Both the position numbers and the translations under genes were made by a program. Of a stretch of 64,000 nucleotides of DNA, positions 54,601-60,640 are shown in pieces. The notes beneath the pieces are model-generated. The model had not been told where the DNA came from. It saw only the letters and a program-made list of their open reading frames with translations, and did not search any database. Positions within the stretch are counted from its first letter, which is position 1; each line of letters opens with the position of its first letter. The stretch is taken from NCBI GenBank assembly GCA_030834895.1, contig JAUQXA010000032.1, positions 124,001 through 188,000 of the forward strand, read 5' to 3'. This DNA comes from Anaerolineales bacterium (GTDB lineage Bacteria; Chloroflexota; Anaerolineae; Anaerolineales; Villigracilaceae).

Positions 54601-56130
54601 GGTAATATCGGAGCCGGTAAAAAAGTTGATGTGTTCGCTGAACACAACCGTGAAGTTGATCGGTTGGCCGTTGGCCGGGTCAGCCTGCGTTGCAGCCTGG
54701 TTGATCGTAATGGTGGGCGCAATCCCATCGATTTCCAGCCCCTCGTTGGCGCTCAATGAATTCGGCCCTCCCGGAGTTGGCAGAGTCAGGATCGCATTAT
54801 TTCCAGCGGCATCTCTGATGGTGCCGCCATTCAAAACTAGGGAAGTGGTGGCTACATAGTCAAGGTCAGGAGAGACATCGCCCGCCTGGACGGTGTATGT
54901 GAAGTATATGGTGGTTGTCCCGCTCCCGCTCGCATAGTTGATCACTCTGTCCACCGTACCGGTCTCAAGCGTCAGCTGCGGCGTACCGGTTACAGTCACA
55001 TTTTCGTCGAAGATGACCCTGACATCGATGGTGTCGCCTATACCGTATGCACCAGCAGGATCCGGGGAGGAAACATACGATACAGCAGGTGCGGCAGTAT
55101 CAACCGTTATGGTGGCATCCTGATCGTCATTGTAGGTGACCGGCAGCGTAAGTGTCGTGGCATTGGACACATAAGCTGTCAAGGTCTGACCGTTGGTAGG
55201 GGCCGCAACGATATCGTAAGTAATGAGGTATTGAACAGCGGCGGTGGCTACATTTATATTGAGTCCTGTAAATGTCGCCGTTGTGCCACTAAATGTGATG
55301 CCGCTCCCTATTTGGGTATCTATTCCCGAATCGTATTCCTCGTTGTTATTGACATCAGTCCAGATTTTGACGCCATTTGCAGCGACGTTCGCCGTGTTCG
55401 TTCCAGTGACCACCAGTCCAGTAACGGTATCAGTGCCCGAACTTGTGGAAAGCGTAAATGTGGATACGGCCTGGTTGGTCTCCGAGCCATTTACAGCCTT
55501 GTTGGCAGGACTGCTTCCATCGCCAATAATAGTGGAGGGAAGTGTGTATGTAATGGTTACCTGAATGTAATCAACGGACCCCGTTCTATTGTTGTTACTT
55601 TCGTTCTCAACGGATAGTCTCACCCCAAAATTGGCTGCATTAATCTCCGCGGGCGTCCATGTGGTTCCCCACAGATCATTCGTTGCGCCATAAGTGGCCG
55701 TGCCCATGGATGTAGGCCAGTCATTTGAAGATGCATGATCCGTGCCTGCACTCGCTCCGGCTTTGACCAGGTAGAGATCCATATCCTGTACACTGTCATT
55801 GAATTGGTTGGAAGAACTTTGGCGCATGATTGTCACCTGAATCCCGTTAATAGTTGCGTTCGACGGGATGGCGAAACCAAAGTTAGTGCCTTGCAGGTAT
55901 TCAGAAACAGCGGAGTTTCCGAGGTTTGTAGTGGCATAGTTGGTATCGTCGGCAGTAATGAAGCCTTCATTGTTCCAAGCGACATTCCCGGGGCCACCTA
56001 CCTCAGCACCTGCGCCGGCAAAATTCGGTCCGGCAGTTGCCGCGTAAGCCGGCGTCACCGGCATGGCAGCCAGCATCAGGGCGACGATAAAAATCGCAGA
56101 GAAAACCTTGGAAGTCCATTGGTGTTTCAT
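45700..56130 (-). CDS. Giant Ig-repeat surface protein with C-terminal sortase domain
   Basis: A 3,476-residue secreted protein. A signal peptide (VFSAIFIVALMLAAMPVTPAYA) is followed by ~900 residues of mixed beta domains, then about 22 consecutive Ig-like units of about 105 residues with consensus SPINFTVVFSEPVTGF, SGTTYNVAVSGM and ASTSTDN. A Gly/Arg linker and IPLTGF precede a C-terminal ~150-residue sortase domain: MRLEIPSLSLNVPIVGV, GNTVLTGHV (catalytic His), LTLVTCESF (catalytic Cys) and YLSRRVV (Arg). The whole should lie outside the cell. GAGGAAA precedes the ATG. The sortase might attach this protein, or others, to the surface. No separate sortase gene lies nearby. Confidence 0.93.
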   Translation of the reverse strand: MKHQWTSKVFSAIFIVALMLAAMPVTPAYAATAGPNFAGAGAEVGGPGNVAWNNEGFITADDTNYATTNLGNSAVSEYLQGTNFGFAIPSNATINGIQVTIMRQSSSNQFNDSVQDMDLYLVKAGASAGTDHASSNDWPTSMGTATYGATNDLWGTTWTPAEINAANFGVRLSVENESNNNRTGSVDYIQVTITYTLPSTIIGDGSSPANKAVNGSETNQAVSTFTLSTSSGTDTVTGLVVTGTNTANVAANGVKIWTDVNNNEEYDSGIDTQIGSGITFSGTTATFTGLNINVATAAVQYLITYDIVAAPTNGQTLTAYVSNATTLTLPVTYNDDQDATITVDTAAPAVSYVSSPDPAGAYGIGDTIDVRVIFDENVTVTGTPQLTLETGTVDRVINYASGSGTTTIYFTYTVQAGDVSPDLDYVATTSLVLNGGTIRDAAGNNAILTLPTPGGPNSLSANEGLEIDGIAPTITINQAATQADPANGQPINFTVVFSEHINFFTGSDITLTGTAGTTASGVFTGANINITDLGSNTYNVAVSNLSIAGTVTAAITTPGRVFDDADNGNTGPSTSTDNTVTLQGFTITASADLGGTINPNGTINVVGGAAQAFESVPSATYILSNLLVDGASVGTFNNYTLNNITFNRTIAAAFEGGWSAPTAVSSSSCSGSANAYTSNNSFTACGSGESVVYRDFHLNIPAGSTINYVEVGLEGHTDGRNLGISISENGGANFANVIDTAFAPEPASPDKTMRIGNRPGDNWGIPFSPASFSDVNFRIQITGGGGGSFFSDFSLDQLQVKVNYTLPPVTINQAVGQADPTNTSPINFTVVFPYPVTDFATGDVTLSGTAGATTAVVTGSGTTYNVAVSGMTGNGTVIASIAAGVAHDVNGTPNTPSTSTDNTVTYDATAPTAVIDLQDASDSGISNTDDLTNAVSPVFDVTFSEDINGLASGDFSNAGTATGCTFAVGTLTGNTYPITVSGCSEGTLVLDLAAGAVTDASGSPNVQTAGPTVTIDRTSPTVTINQAAGQLDPTGVSPINFTAAFSEAAYDFTGLDVSLSGTANPTVANVTGGPTTFNVAVSNMTTSGPGLTVIASLAADVATDAAGNGNLPSTSTDNSVIYNSIAPIVAIDLQITSDSGISNTDNITNVASPIFNVAFDEAVSGLTNTDFSNVGTATSCTFAVGAPTGNSYPVTVSGCSEGTLILRLAANAVINIAAVGNAQTTGPTVTLDRTAPNVTINQAGSQNDPTNASPIDFTVVFNEAVAGFAAGDVSFTGSTVGGTLTGTVTEIAPNNDTTYNVAVAGMTGSGDVVATIAAGAVTDLAGNSSTASTSTDNVVTYDTVAPTVTVNQKTTPPAQADPTNTSPINFTVIFSEPVTGFVAGNVTLSGTAGATTATVTGSGTTYNVAVSGMAGSGTVIADIAAGVVTDPAGNDNAASTSTDNQVYYDITRPTVTVEQAIGQPDPTNLSPIHFTVEFSKPVTGFDETDVTLSSGTATVTGSGTTYDISVTGMVQGPLTASIPADAAVDAVGNTNTASTSVDNIVVYDTIAPTVTINQASGQSDPTNVSPIHFTVVFSEPVNGFDGTDVTLSSGTATVTGSGTTYDVAVTGMAQGVLTASVPAGAAIDQTGIANVASTSTDNSVLYDTVAPSVTVNQETTQPDPTNTGPINFTVVFSEPVTGFTNADLVGNFGGTAAPTTAVITTGSGTTYNVAISGMAADGTVTLSLPAGIAQDATGNSNTASTSTDNTVIYDTTRPSVTINQAATQADPTSASPINFTVVFSEPVTGLTSADINLTGTAGATTAVITAIDSTTYTVAVSGMSGSGTVTPFVFVNAAQDAAGNSSFASTSLDNTVTYDNVALTVTINQDTGQPDPTGTAPINFTVIFNKPVNSSTFADTDVNLTGGTAPGALTAVITGSGTTFNVAVSGMTGSGTVIATIPAGGVQDTAGNSNTASTSVDNIVIYDATPPTVTVNQSLSQADPTNGSPINFTVVFSEAMTGFSSADVLTTGSTAPGTLTATVTGGGTTYNVAISGMTGSGTVIATIPAVAAVDTSGNGNTASTSTDNEVLYDVTRPTVTINQDAGQVDPTGASPINFTVVFSEPVSGFVTGDVTLSGAAGATTAIVTGGGTTYNVAVSGMTGSGDVIASILAGVATDAAGNTNLASTSTDNTVTFDNAVLSVTINQAAGQADPTNAGPINFTVIFNKPVTGFTNADVVLSGVPAGPLTVTVTQIPPNDGTAYNVAVSGLTVSRTVIATIPANSAQDSAANGNTNSTSTDNVVTYDVTAPTVTITQAVGQADPTNSSPIDFTVVFSEPVTGFTDTDITLSGGAGATTTVITGAGPTYNVAVSGMTNSGTVIASIAAGVVTDAAGNSNAASTTTDNTVTFDNTALTVTINQAAGQADPTNTSPINFTVIFNKPVTGFTNADVSLSGTAGATNVTVSGSGANYTVTVSGMSNSGTVMATIPAGVAQDVSSNTNAASTSTDNSVLYDVTAPAVTINRAAAQADPTNASPINFTVVFNEPVTGFTGADVALSGTAGATTAVVTGSGTTYNVAVSGMVNSGTVIATVPAGNAQDAAGNGNATSTSTDNNVAYDADVPTVTINQTAAQADPTSASPITFDVVFSKAVTGFTNADVLLSGSAGASTAAVSGSGTTYTVTVSGMSSDGTVIASIPTGGAVDSVGNTNAASTSTDNEVIYDTTGPTVTIEQAAGQLDPTGVSPINFAVVFSEPVTGFTIADLNLGGTAGATTMVITGSGANYNVAVSGMSISGTVFVTITDSAAVDAAGNLSAASTSTDNNVRYDTGAPTVTINQASGQADPTNTSPINFTVIFSKPVTGFTFADVNVTGTAGAATVVVTGSGTTYNVEVSDMAGTGTVVATIPADRAQDSAGNGNIASTSTDNSVTYDISGPSVTINQASGQADPTNTSPINFTVEFNEAVSGFTGADVTLGGTAGPTTAAVTGSGTTYNVAVSGMITDGTVTATIGGGVATDSTGNPNTASTSTDNEVTYSTTNPTVTINQAAAQSDPTNVSPINFTVEFSKLVTGFTDSDIVIGGSANATAAAVTGSGLTYNVAISGMANDGTVVVSIPAGAVTDASGNPNTASTSTDNSVAYFDTSGPAVVTINTSPDTGDGVLKEAEIVRFGFNQFSVKFSQDVFNPSGDSDTDDVTNPDNFILVRELGDTAAFQTVSCSAGAVTPADTKVTIGTINYDATTYTATFTVNNSLALSNGKYRLFICGTTSIVDPVDRNLALVGSSGPGTDFVRTFDVNITDGGGGGGGDGNTRGGGGNRTGNTLASGTFIPLTGFAPGTVTKLPEQPADLAYKDMSEMRLEIPSLSLNVPIVGVKMTKNGWDLTWLANNAGYLEGSAYPTWVGNTVLTGHVLDEKNAPGAFAYIKDLKSGDLMFLHAYGLTYVYQVEESVLVKPHKVNDVFKHEDYNWLTLVTCESFSAKAESYLSRRVVRGVLISVLTDQ
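46780..53712 (-). repeat. Array of about 22 tandem Ig-like repeats within the giant gene
   Basis: A ~315-base unit recurs without break, each unit starting near codons for TVTINQAAGQADPTN. Two early units are of a second type (AVIDLQ, SDSGISNTD). A further single unit lies outside the array at about 54360-54730. Copies are similar but not identical at the DNA level, so recombination between units could change the length. Confidence 0.9.
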
Positions 56131-56171
56131 AGTCTTTTCCTCGCTTTACACTTGGATGGGAAATAAATAAA

Positions 56172-56192
56172 TCCGCCTTTAATTCAGGCGGA
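56172..56192 (-). promoter_or_regulatory. Hairpin in the leader of the giant gene
   Basis: On the minus strand TCCGCCT pairs with AGGCGGA and runs into TTTATTTATTT, 40 bases before the giant gene's start. It could end the HTH transcript or attenuate the surface-protein gene. Confidence 0.5.
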
Positions 56193-56323
56193 CAGAGAGC
56201 CATGTGAATGTTCTGATCGCTGCAGACTTACAACGCCCTGCGAACCCCCCATACATGAAAATAGCGCGTGGTGGAAGAAATCCCCATTGATATAGTCCGT
56301 CGTTGAGTAAAAAATCTTGATCG

Positions 56324-56548
56324 TCATCCTGGAATCAACAACCCTGTTCCGGCCTTTAACACGAAGGCTGCCTTTCGTAAATCACTCAGGTTCACATCAT
56401 TATCCTTGGGATCTGCATAGCTTTCATATTCCCCGCGCCAGATCTTCGTGGCGATTGGCTCGCCACAATCACGCTTGCGTATCCCGCCGACAAACTCATC
56501 GACTGATATGTTGGTTGTTTCCGCCAATTCCTGAACTTTGCCTCTCAT
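56324..56548 (-). CDS. Small HTH-like protein
   Basis: A 74-residue protein whose pattern suits a Cro/CI-like helix-turn-helix: VQELAETTNISVDEFVGGIRKR, then IATKIWRGEY, then LSDLRKAAFVLKAGTGLLIPG. The usual recognition helix is interrupted by SYADPKDND, so DNA binding is not certain. It has no clear ribosome-binding site. It follows a 480-base AT-rich gap and precedes the giant surface gene on the same strand, so it could regulate that gene, but nothing in the sequence proves this. Confidence 0.55.
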   Translation of the reverse strand: MRGKVQELAETTNISVDEFVGGIRKRDCGEPIATKIWRGEYESYADPKDNDVNLSDLRKAAFVLKAGTGLLIPG

Positions 56549-57031
56549 GGCTGCCGTCCGCTTTGAATATTCTTCAAGTTGAAAATTTCATATCGCTGAC
56601 ACATATATTGGATACAAACAAAATAATAGGTTTCAGATCAAATGCCTTTATTTTTTTAAACATAAAAAATTCACAAAACTCGATTCATGTTTTGATTGCA
56701 ACTAAAGTACGCCCCTTGTTTTGAAACTTATTTGGGTGTTGGGGTAAAAAAAATGAGCTGCATTACAATTACCTTACAACTCCGAGATACCTTACAGTTT
56801 TGAAAGGCGGATTAAGTCTATTTTAATATTTTTTCCCAAAAAGTCAACACCTGGCAAGGTCAATCTTAGTATCTCAGGATAAATAATCAAATTTGGTAAG
56901 AATGGTAAAATTTGAACTTGCTCTTCATTTATCCCCCAAATTTCCTATTCAGATTAATATCTTTTCAGACTTTGAATATTTTTAGCAGCCGGGTTTTTCG
57001 CGGATGAACCAAGATACATGGCAATCCGCAA
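56549..57031. other. AT-rich intergenic region
   Basis: About 480 bases without a gene, clearly richer in A+T than the rest of the window. It holds runs such as TTTATTTTTTTAAAC and two copies of ACCTTACA at 56771-56778 and 56789-56796. It probably carries promoter and regulator sites for the HTH and giant genes. I see no RNA gene in it. Confidence 0.7.
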
Positions 57032-57595
57032 CTATTCCTCCCCCGTCGCCTCATTCGAGAGGAAATAAGTCTGCGCGGGGAGAAGCACATGTTGGCGTTT
57101 ACCCACCGGATACATGGTGGTGCAGGCAGAACGCGGCAGACGTTTGATGAGCGCTGAATCATACAAATGGATAGAACGGTTGGTAATGCTCTCGATCACT
57201 GTCCAGTGGTCGTGATACCCATTCAGTCCAAGGATGATGGCACGCCCCGGTGTACCATCCAAAAAGGCTTGCATGGAATGCCAGAAGCTGGTCAGGTCGG
57301 GGTTGGTCACGCCGCGCCATGGGATTTGCACGTTCGAGATGCGCTTCTTGCCCACCACCTTGTCCAAAATGACAAGCATCTCCTTGTGCATAATGCCCTC
57401 AATCAGAAATTTACTCAACAATCCGCGTCGTGATAGATAATGGATCAAATCATTGAATAATTGCTGTGTCTCCTCGTCCGACGAGCGGTTGATGTATCGC
57501 TCCGCATTGACAATGCTGTACAACCCGCACAGCGAGTCAAGTCCGCCCTGCTGAAAGGGGGGGAATTCTGTCGTAGCTCGGGAATATCCTTTCAT
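57032..57595 (-). CDS. Papain-like/C39-like cysteine peptidase
   Basis: A 187-residue protein with a papain-fold active site: the Cys in QQGGLDSLCGLYSIVNA and the His in GYHDHWTVIESI, followed by the Asp in IHLYDSALIKR. The Gln before the Cys block would supply the oxyanion hole. There is no signal peptide, so it probably works inside the cell. The start is ATG 57595 with GAGGTG upstream. The substrate is unknown. Its neighbours are an MFS gene upstream and, after the AT-rich gap, a small HTH gene. Confidence 0.78.
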   Translation of the reverse strand: MKGYSRATTEFPPFQQGGLDSLCGLYSIVNAERYINRSSDEETQQLFNDLIHYLSRRGLLSKFLIEGIMHKEMLVILDKVVGKKRISNVQIPWRGVTNPDLTSFWHSMQAFLDGTPGRAIILGLNGYHDHWTVIESITNRSIHLYDSALIKRLPRSACTTMYPVGKRQHVLLPAQTYFLSNEATGEE

Positions 57596-57637
57596 GAAAA
57601 AAACACCTCGTAAACATGGCTCGCCCTTCACCCTGTT

Positions 57638-57652
57638 GGGGGCTAAGCCCCC
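57638..57652. other. GC-rich hairpin between MFS and peptidase genes
   Basis: GGGGGC-TAA-GCCCCC forms a tight stem 30 bases after the MFS stop. It has no U-run on the minus strand and may be a partial terminator or a small repeat. Confidence 0.35.
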
Positions 57653-57683
57653 GGCAGAGCAGTACCTACGAGAGTATACCCCC

Positions 57684-58895
57684 TCACTTCACCAGCCGCC
57701 ATAACAAGAGACTTGCCAGCAAAGCCAGAGCCGCGCCGAAGAGAAAGGGAGCCGAAGGTCCAAGTCCTGCCCAGGAACCAACCCCTTGCCAGAGCAAGCC
57801 CGCAATGAAGGAGGCAGGCAGGGCGGTGATTCCGATTGCCGCGTTGAACAATCCATAGGCGGTGCCACGCTGAGCTTCAGGAACAAGGTCCGCGACCAGT
57901 GCCTTGGCAACACCCTCTGTCGCGGCGTAGTAAATCCCGTACAGGCCGAACAGCGTCCAGATCTGCCAGCCGACTTGCGCGAAGGCAAATCCAAGATATA
58001 CCAGTCCATACGCGAGCCAGCCACCGATGATCAACTTGCGTCTGCCGATCTTATCGGACAGCGCCCCAAGCGGACCTGACAGAATCGTGTATATGGCGGT
58101 GAAGGTCATCAGCATGAACATGGTTTGCAGCACCGAAAGTCCACGCTCCTGTGCGCGCAGGATAATGAACGAGTCGGAGGAGTTGCCCAACGTGAAGAGG
58201 ACGACGATGAAGAGGAAGGACTTGAAGCGCGAGTCCACGCCTTTGAGCGACAAGCGCAACCCCGCCCGGCCTTTGCCTGATCCACCCACCTCAGTCGTCC
58301 CCACCGCCAAAACGATGACCGCCAGCACGGCAGGGATGATGCTTGCCAGGACCGCAACGCGAAAGGTATTTACACTCAATAGCGAATCGTTGGATTGGGT
58401 CAACCAGATGATCAGCGCCGCAATGCCGATGCCAACGAATGCGCCTGCCGTATCGCCTGCGCGATGCAATCCAAACGCAAATCCACGATTGGATTCGTCC
58501 GTGCTGGCAGCGACCAGTGCATCACGCGGCGCAGTGCGGATTCCCTTTCCCACCCGGTCTGCAAAGCGAACTCCCAGCACATCTCCCCAACCATTCACAA
58601 AATATAAAAACGGCTTGGCAACGGTGGAGATTCCATAGCCCAACACCGCCAGCCATTTACGCTTGCCAAGTTTATCCGAGAGCGCCCCCGAATAGATTTT
58701 GACCAGGCTGGCGGTTGTTTCCGCCACGCCGTCGATCAAGCCGATGAATGCCATTCGCACGCCCAGCACGTTGGAGAGGAAGAGTGGGATGAGGTAGACA
58801 AGCATCTCCGAGGAAATGTCGGTCAGGAAAGAAGTTGCAGTCACCACCCAAACATTGGGATGCAGGCGGCGCAAAGATTTTTTATTTTCAGTCAT
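57684..58895 (-). CDS. MFS transporter
   Basis: A 403-residue, 12-helix transporter. Typical landmarks are SFLTDISSEMLVYLIPLFL at helix 1, the loop GALSDKLGKRKWLAVLGYG between helices 2 and 3, RFADRVGKGIRTAPRDALVAAS after helix 4 and GALSDKIGRRKLIIGG in the second half. The RVGKGIRTAPRDAL block is shared by a branch of uncharacterised bacterial MFS proteins that may export metals or drugs. AGGAGG precedes the start. It is preceded by an 11-base gap from a 38-codon ORF, and both follow the promoter/operator at 59036-59083, which suggests that the transporter is induced by a ligand. Confidence 0.93.
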   Translation of the reverse strand: MTENKKSLRRLHPNVWVVTATSFLTDISSEMLVYLIPLFLSNVLGVRMAFIGLIDGVAETTASLVKIYSGALSDKLGKRKWLAVLGYGISTVAKPFLYFVNGWGDVLGVRFADRVGKGIRTAPRDALVAASTDESNRGFAFGLHRAGDTAGAFVGIGIAALIIWLTQSNDSLLSVNTFRVAVLASIIPAVLAVIVLAVGTTEVGGSGKGRAGLRLSLKGVDSRFKSFLFIVVLFTLGNSSDSFIILRAQERGLSVLQTMFMLMTFTAIYTILSGPLGALSDKIGRRKLIIGGWLAYGLVYLGFAFAQVGWQIWTLFGLYGIYYAATEGVAKALVADLVPEAQRGTAYGLFNAAIGITALPASFIAGLLWQGVGSWAGLGPSAPFLFGAALALLASLLLWRLVK

Positions 58896-58906
58896 GAATT
58901 TGCCTC

Positions 58907-59023
58907 CTATTCATCGATGTCGGCAATCAGTTCCAATGCTTTGTCCTTTGCTTCTGCAAGTTCGGCTTTCCCCTTTGCCATGAGCGAATAATACTTAAGG
59001 AATAAGCCTTGCGAAAATTTCAT
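58907..59023 (-). CDS. Short ORF upstream of the MFS gene (38 codons)
   Basis: The reading frame MKFSQGLFLKYYSLMAKG then AELAEAKDKALELIADIDE ends in TAG right before the MFS ribosome-binding site. It lies directly after a promoter with a palindromic operator. It may be a leader peptide, a coupling ORF, or the remnant of a regulator; the amphipathic, Lys/Glu-rich second half fits a helix. No family was recognised. The track starts at 59128, but only the region after the promoter can be transcribed from it. Confidence 0.4.
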   Translation of the reverse strand: MKFSQGLFLKYYSLMAKGKAELAEAKDKALELIADIDE

Positions 59024-59035
59024 AATATCGAACTT

Positions 59036-59083
59036 CGTTATCGGTTTTGATAACGTTATCGAACAAAAATCCCCGCCTGTCAA
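59036..59083 (-). promoter_or_regulatory. Promoter with palindromic operator for the MFS gene
   Basis: On the minus strand a perfect TTGACA (59083-59078) and GATAAC (59060-59055) are 17 bases apart. The -10 box lies within the perfect palindrome GATAACGTTATC (59049-59060). A second dyad CGTTATC-N6-GATAACG (59036-59055) overlaps the start site. This is the geometry of a repressor operator; the repressor is not identified. Confidence 0.75.
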
Positions 59084-59096
59084 GCGGAGCCCACTA

Positions 59097-59549
59097 CTAA
59101 TCCTCTTTACCGAAATAGCCAAAGGCAATCAACACTGCCGACATCAATGCCGTGGCAATGCCAATGTGCATCAATCCCACGGTATCCTTCACATCAAGCA
59201 ATTTTTCCAAAAACTTCACCGCCATCACCAACACAACCATGCTGCTCAACTTGGTCTTTAATTCATACAGGTCATGTGCCAGCATCCATTCGGGCAGATC
59301 GAGTTTGGCGATAAACAGTTCATATAAGCTGACGGCAAAAATCAACAGAGTAGTTGCGATCAGGAAACTATCCACAATTTCGACGAACTCAACGGTAATG
59401 GACGATGCCACGCCCCTAGAACTGACCACCAGGGAAATGGTGTTTATAGCCTTGAAGGTCCCCCACGCAAAAGCTGCAACTGCTGCGAACAACAAGGCAA
59501 TCACACCAATCAATGAAAGGTATTTCGATTTTTCCAAAATGAATTTCAT
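59097..59549 (-). CDS. YqhA/UPF0114 family membrane protein
   Basis: A 150-residue protein with four membrane segments, matching the UPF0114 family: KSKYLSLIGVIALLFAAVAAFAWG, VEIVDSFLIATTLLIFAVSLYELFI, DLYELKTKLSSMVVLVMAVKFLEKLLD and an HIGIATALMSAVLIAFGYF end. GGAG lies upstream of ATG 59549. The family is widespread but without a clear role; a channel function has been suggested from its shape. It ends 14 bases before the -35 of the MFS promoter, with no strong terminator between. Confidence 0.9.
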   Translation of the reverse strand: MKFILEKSKYLSLIGVIALLFAAVAAFAWGTFKAINTISLVVSSRGVASSITVEFVEIVDSFLIATTLLIFAVSLYELFIAKLDLPEWMLAHDLYELKTKLSSMVVLVMAVKFLEKLLDVKDTVGLMHIGIATALMSAVLIAFGYFGKED

Positions 59550-59646
59550 GTCAGTTTCTCCAAAATTCTGCCCATCATGCAAAATGTTGCAGCGCAGCCA
59601 GCCTGCAACATTTTCCGTGTTTTATGAGGTGCCTGTAGTCTACTTG

Positions 59647-60480
59647 CTATTCTTCGCCATGCATCTGACGGTATAACGAACGCAAATTTCGTCGATGTAA
59701 TGTCTCTGCCAAACCGCCAAGATGGACGCGGCTCTTGCCGCAGCTTTCAATCGTGATTTCTTCAAGATATTCATCCACATTCTTGCGTTTGCCGGCGGAC
59801 TTCACAGCTTTTTTAATGTTGTTCAGATAGTTCAGGTTTTCCTTTACTGCGGCGTCGATCTCGCCGCGCAGGATGATGTCGCCATGTCCCTGGATGATGT
59901 TTTCAAGCCCCAGTCGTCCAATCCGCTTGACGGAAGCAATCATGTCATCGATGTCGCCGTCTACAACGTAGGGCAGGGACATAAAGGCATCCCCCGCAAA
60001 TAACACACGATCTTCCTCCACCAATACTGAAATGCCGTCCTGGCTGTGACCAAATGCTTGAGAGAAGATCAAGTTCTTCTTGCCTACACGCAGCGTCAAT
60101 TCACCCGATTCAAAGGTCAGGTGAGGAGGGATGATCTTAACCTGTCTCAGATTGGGATTCTGCTTACGAGCTGACTCCAGGGATGGGACTCCATATTCGA
60201 TCAGGAATTCCCGACATTTGGCATGACCGATTACCGTCGCGCCGGGGAAAAAACAATTTCCCCAAGTATGATCTGCATGATAATGCGTATTGATCACATA
60301 CCGTACCTGCACGCCCAACTCATGCTCGATGAATTCACGCATTCCCAACGTTTCTTCAGGCAAAGCCAGCGTGTCGATCACAACCGCCCACTGCGGACCA
60401 ACGATTACGCCAGCCGTTACCTGCGCATATACTTCACTTTGAAACCAAAAAACGTTTTCCGATACTCGCTCACGATGCAT
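59647..60480 (-). CDS. MBL-fold metallo-hydrolase
   Basis: A 277-residue enzyme of the metallo-beta-lactamase fold. The metal motif is NTHYHADHTWGN (HxHxDH), with FPGATVIGH, SQAFGHSQDGISVLV (further His) and VLFAGDAFM (Asp) in the expected order, and a late His in NIIQGHGDIIL. It resembles the glyoxalase II/SoxH-like group. The C-terminal 70 residues are helical and Lys-rich. The substrate is unknown. AAGGCGG precedes the start. Confidence 0.9.
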   Translation of the reverse strand: MHRERVSENVFWFQSEVYAQVTAGVIVGPQWAVVIDTLALPEETLGMREFIEHELGVQVRYVINTHYHADHTWGNCFFPGATVIGHAKCREFLIEYGVPSLESARKQNPNLRQVKIIPPHLTFESGELTLRVGKKNLIFSQAFGHSQDGISVLVEEDRVLFAGDAFMSLPYVVDGDIDDMIASVKRIGRLGLENIIQGHGDIILRGEIDAAVKENLNYLNNIKKAVKSAGKRKNVDEYLEEITIESCGKSRVHLGGLAETLHRRNLRSLYRQMHGEE

Positions 60481-60507
60481 ATAACATCCGCCTTGCTTAT
60501 GAATTTA

Positions 60508-60536
60508 TGTATAGTTAATAGCACAAATCAACGCAA
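60508..60536 (-). promoter_or_regulatory. Candidate promoter of the MBL hydrolase gene
   Basis: On the minus strand TTGCGT (60536-60531) and TATACA (60513-60508) are 17 bases apart, 28 bases upstream of the ATG. The divergent gap 60481-60640 is AT-rich and probably also holds the promoter of the plus-strand gene. Confidence 0.45.
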
Positions 60537-60640
60537 ATTACAAGTTGTATATACAAGCTGCCGGGTAATTTTCATAACTGCAAGAAATATCAGAAAAAAT
60601 TTACTTGATTAGGCATGTTATAAGTGATAAACTTCATCTC

